DNA from: Candidatus Methanogaster sp. UBA203
GTDB lineage: Archaea; Halobacteriota; Methanosarcinia; Methanosarcinales; Methanogasteraceae
Direction: 5' to 3'
Assembly: GCA_002503595.1 (NCBI GenBank)
Contig: DASC01000176.1
Location: 1-12,516, forward strand
DNA length: 12,516 nt
The notes under the pieces were generated by a model, which saw nothing but the letters and a program-made list of their open reading frames with translations, had not been told where the DNA came from and searched no databases. Positions 12,153 through 12,516 of this stretch are shown piece after piece. Numbering within the stretch: the stretch's first letter is position 1; each line of letters starts with the position of its first letter. The translations under genes were made by a program, and so were the position numbers.

Positions 12153-12516
12153 CTCTTGCAGTAGCAGTCGATCGTGCAGCCGGCGCAGTTCTGCATGTTA
12201 TGTGTGTTATGTACGTTCTGTGAACTGCAAAAACATTGTGTTTCCGTTTCCCGGATTTTACCACCGGCAATCGTTATGATCCGGTCGCCCATCTCTTCTG
12301 CCTCTTCCGGATTATGTGTGACAAGAACCATCGTGATCCCTAAGTCCTTCTGTATCTTCGCAATCTCCTTTCTCATGCACTGGCACGTGCCATTGTCCAT
12401 GCTGTTGAACGGCTCATCAAGGAGCAGTACCTCTGGCGACACCGCAAGTGCCCGTGCCAGTGCCACCCGCTGCCGCTCTCCGCCGCTCAGATTCTTTGGA
12501 TAGCGGTCCCTCAGAT
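12149..12516 (-). CDS. ABC transporter ATP-binding protein, 3' part, with Cys-rich tail
   Basis: Only the C-terminal ~121 residues lie in the window; the gene continues past the right edge. Visible are the ABC signature LSGGERQRVALARALA, Walker B LLLDEPFNSMD, and the H-loop in MVLVTHNPEEAEEMGDRI, enough for a nucleotide-binding subunit of an importer of the nitrate/taurine/molybdate type. Walker A is outside. Two features are unusual: a CQC in the helical stretch after Walker B (GTCQCMRKEI), and a C-terminal tail of about 30 residues after IAGGKIRE containing six cysteines (CFC, CAGC, CYC) and two histidines. Such a tail is absent from ordinary importer ATPases and could bind metal. Together with the overlapping DUF364 gene it suggests import or sensing of a metal or oxyanion; the substrate is unknown. 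Confidence 0.9.
   Translation of the reverse strand, partial: LRDRYPKNLSGGERQRVALARALAVSPEVLLLDEPFNSMDNGTCQCMRKEIAKIQKDLGITMVLVTHNPEEAEEMGDRIITIAGGKIRETETQCFCSSQNVHNTHNMQNCAGCTIDCYCKR

Overview
The window looks like a chromosome segment from a euryarchaeon, probably a methanogen or an anaerobic methane/alkane oxidiser. That is inference from gene families (archaeal-type FMN glutamate synthase-like protein, Mth938-like protein, IS1634-type transposase, DUF364 next to an ABC ATPase) and from archaeal-style promoters (TATA boxes, one with a good BRE) and strong GAGGTG-type ribosome binding sites. No tRNA, rRNA or CRISPR array was seen.

Layout. (1) 1-2034: a dispersed GC-rich repeat at the left edge, an AT-rich promoter region, and one intact housekeeping-type gene on the plus strand, a glutamate synthase-like FMN oxidoreductase with an N-terminal four-cysteine motif. 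(2) 2116-2880: a 224-bp MITE-like element with 14-bp terminal inverted repeats and an exact 8-bp target duplication, then a truncated copy of a glutamine amidotransferase gene joined to a coding-like fragment of unknown origin. (3) 2853-4746: an IS1634-family insertion sequence with an intact 591-aa transposase, bracketed by a 13-bp direct repeat. (4) 4881-6178: a small membrane-anchored protein of unknown function and a Mth938-like protein, both on the minus strand and each with its own ribosome binding site. (5) 6373-8764: a graveyard of broken genes, all on the minus strand: an HsdS (type I restriction specificity) C-terminal scrap, a BRO-N domain remnant, a glutamine amidotransferase with one nonsense and one frameshift change, a RhuM-family gene with two frameshifts, and a second BRO-N scrap. 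RhuM and BRO-N genes commonly accompany type I restriction-modification operons, so this probably was one. (6) 8850-10990: an intact DUF433/DUF5615 toxin-antitoxin pair preceded on the same strand by a 457-aa protein with a C-terminal HEPN-like RNxxxH motif. This is the best candidate for an undescribed defence or toxin module. (7) 11421-12516: a DUF364 putative metal-chelation protein, overlapped by 4 bp with an ABC transporter ATPase that has an unusual cysteine-rich C-terminus and runs off the right edge.

The window therefore moves from core metabolism through a mobile-element and defence-island zone, with heavy decay and local duplication, to a probable metal or oxyanion transport operon. 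The intact genes in the accessory zone are the transposase, the toxin-antitoxin pair and the HEPN-like protein. The restriction-related genes and the amidotransferase copies are inactivated as read.
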